From Bryobacterales bacterium KBS 96 (GTDB lineage Bacteria; Acidobacteriota; Terriglobia; Bryobacterales; Bryobacteraceae), in NCBI GenBank assembly GCA_000381625.1, contig KB906767.1:1218629-1282628 (forward strand): a DNA stretch of 64,000 bases, read 5' to 3'. Each line of letters starts with the position of its first letter. Positions within the stretch are counted from its first letter, which is position 1. The notes beneath the pieces were generated by a model, which saw only the letters and a list, made by a program, of their open reading frames with translations, had not been told where the DNA came from and made no database searches. The translations under genes were made by a program, and so were the position numbers. This document shows positions 63,414 through 64,000 of the stretch, piece by piece.

Positions 63414-64000
63414 CTAGCGATGACAGCCGGAGCAGTTCACCGGCGGACTGATGTGTTTTTCGGCGATGATCCTGCGCCCGATGACGGCCGGATCTTCGCC
63501 GTTCGGCGGCGTCCAATCCAGCTTCGTCACGTATTGAACGGGCCGCAGGTTCGGCGCCGGATTGCGATGGCACTCCAGGCAGAAAAACATATTCAGCGGC
63601 TTCACCTGCCTCACCTCGAGCATCTGGTCGACGCGGCCGTGGCAGCTCACGCAACTGACGCCCGAATTGATATGGGCGCTGTGGTTGAAGTAGACATAAT
63701 CCGCAAGCTTGTGAACCCGGACCCACTGAACCGGCTGTCCGGTGGCGTAGCTTTCGCGAACTTTTTCAAGCAGCGGGCTGTCTGTCTTCACCTTCGCGTG
63801 GCAATTCATGCAAACCTGGGTCGGAGGGATCGCGGCGTAGGCAGCCTTGTATACGGTGTAATGGCAGTAGTAGCAGTCCATTCCCATGTTGCCTGCGTGC
63901 AATTTATGGCTGTACGGCACGGGCTGCACGGGCTGGTAGCCCGTCTTTAGAACGCTGGGAGACGTCGCGTATGCAAATACCGCAATACCAATCACCGCGC
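63414..64000 (-). CDS. actA: Alternative complex III subunit ActA (pentaheme cytochrome c), 5' end outside window
   Basis: The gene runs off the right edge; the visible 195 residues lack only the first part, probably about 20-30 residues including the start of the membrane anchor (GIAVFAYA is its visible end). Five heme sites are present: CYYCH, CMNCH, CVSCH, CLECH and CSGCH, the last just before the C-terminus, matching the five hemes of ActA. PVPYSHKLHAGNMGMDCYYC and YVYFNHSAHINSGVSC are typical. It takes electrons from ActB and passes them to ActE. It lies 9 bases upstream of actB and is probably the first gene of the operon. Confidence 0.93.
   Translation of the reverse strand, partial: AVIGIAVFAYATSPSVLKTGYQPVQPVPYSHKLHAGNMGMDCYYCHYTVYKAAYAAIPPTQVCMNCHAKVKTDSPLLEKVRESYATGQPVQWVRVHKLADYVYFNHSAHINSGVSCVSCHGRVDQMLEVRQVKPLNMFFCLECHRNPAPNLRPVQYVTKLDWTPPNGEDPAVIGRRIIAEKHISPPVNCSGCHR

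Overview
The window reads as a chromosomal segment of an Acidobacteriota bacterium, most likely of the Bryobacterales / 'Solibacter'-like group. The clues are GC-rich coding DNA, three TonB-dependent receptors with an N-terminal carboxypeptidase-regulatory-like fold, a quinoprotein of a type common in acidobacteria, a complete alternative complex III (ActABCDEF) joined to a caa3-type oxidase, and several GC-rich palindromic intergenic repeats. This assignment is inferred from gene content only. I saw no rRNA, tRNA, CRISPR array, transposase or prophage. The window is cut inside a gene at both ends.

Layout, left to right. 1-7.8 kb is mostly housekeeping: the tail of a radical SAM protein, an ALDH7-type dehydrogenase, ftsK and uppP (overlapping start/stop), pyruvate kinase and an aldo/keto reductase. 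7.8-18.4 kb holds two TonB-dependent receptors flanking a methyltransferase/FAD-oxidoreductase pair, then a TPR protein overlapping a small Cys-rich PCYCWC protein. 18.5-23.4 kb has a LacD-type aldolase next to a RibBA-like protein with altered catalytic residues, then mscL, a DUF481 outer-membrane protein, a small helical protein and a ComEA-like helix-hairpin-helix protein. 23.9-29.8 kb carries an ECF sigma factor with a short partner and a CmpX/MscS-like membrane protein, then an assimilatory sulfate operon cysD-cysN-cysH-tauE in which CysN ends in a degenerate APS-kinase-like domain. 29.9-33.1 kb is a copper module (copZ-copA-csoR on the minus strand) with a CsoR-like operator in front. 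33.1-35.6 kb is ahcY divergent from an ArsR-methyltransferase fusion regulator (SahR type), sharing a 26-bp palindrome. 35.7-41.5 kb holds a lone RsbW-like ATPase, a third TonB-dependent receptor and ada. 41.8-47.6 kb is a tripartite RND efflux operon. 47.9-51.2 kb is a diheme cytochrome plus quinoprotein pair and a DUF4142 protein. 51.3-64.0 kb is one long minus-strand respiratory operon: actABCDEF, a small membrane protein, sco, ctaC, ctaD, ctaE, ctaF.

How the parts work together. The last 13 kb encodes a path from quinol through alternative complex III to an A2-type caa3 oxidase whose subunit II carries its own cytochrome c domain, with SCO as the copper chaperone for CuA. The quinoprotein/cytochrome pair upstream could feed periplasmic electrons into it. 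The copper module keeps cytosolic copper low, and the sulfate operon makes sulfide for cysteine through APS reductase without needing PAPS. The most notable observations are the CysN with a broken kinase tail, the RibBA with missing active-site residues, the two well-placed operators (SahR-like and CsoR-like), the diverged metal site of the quinoprotein, and the repeat families. I found no clearly unprecedented multi-gene system.
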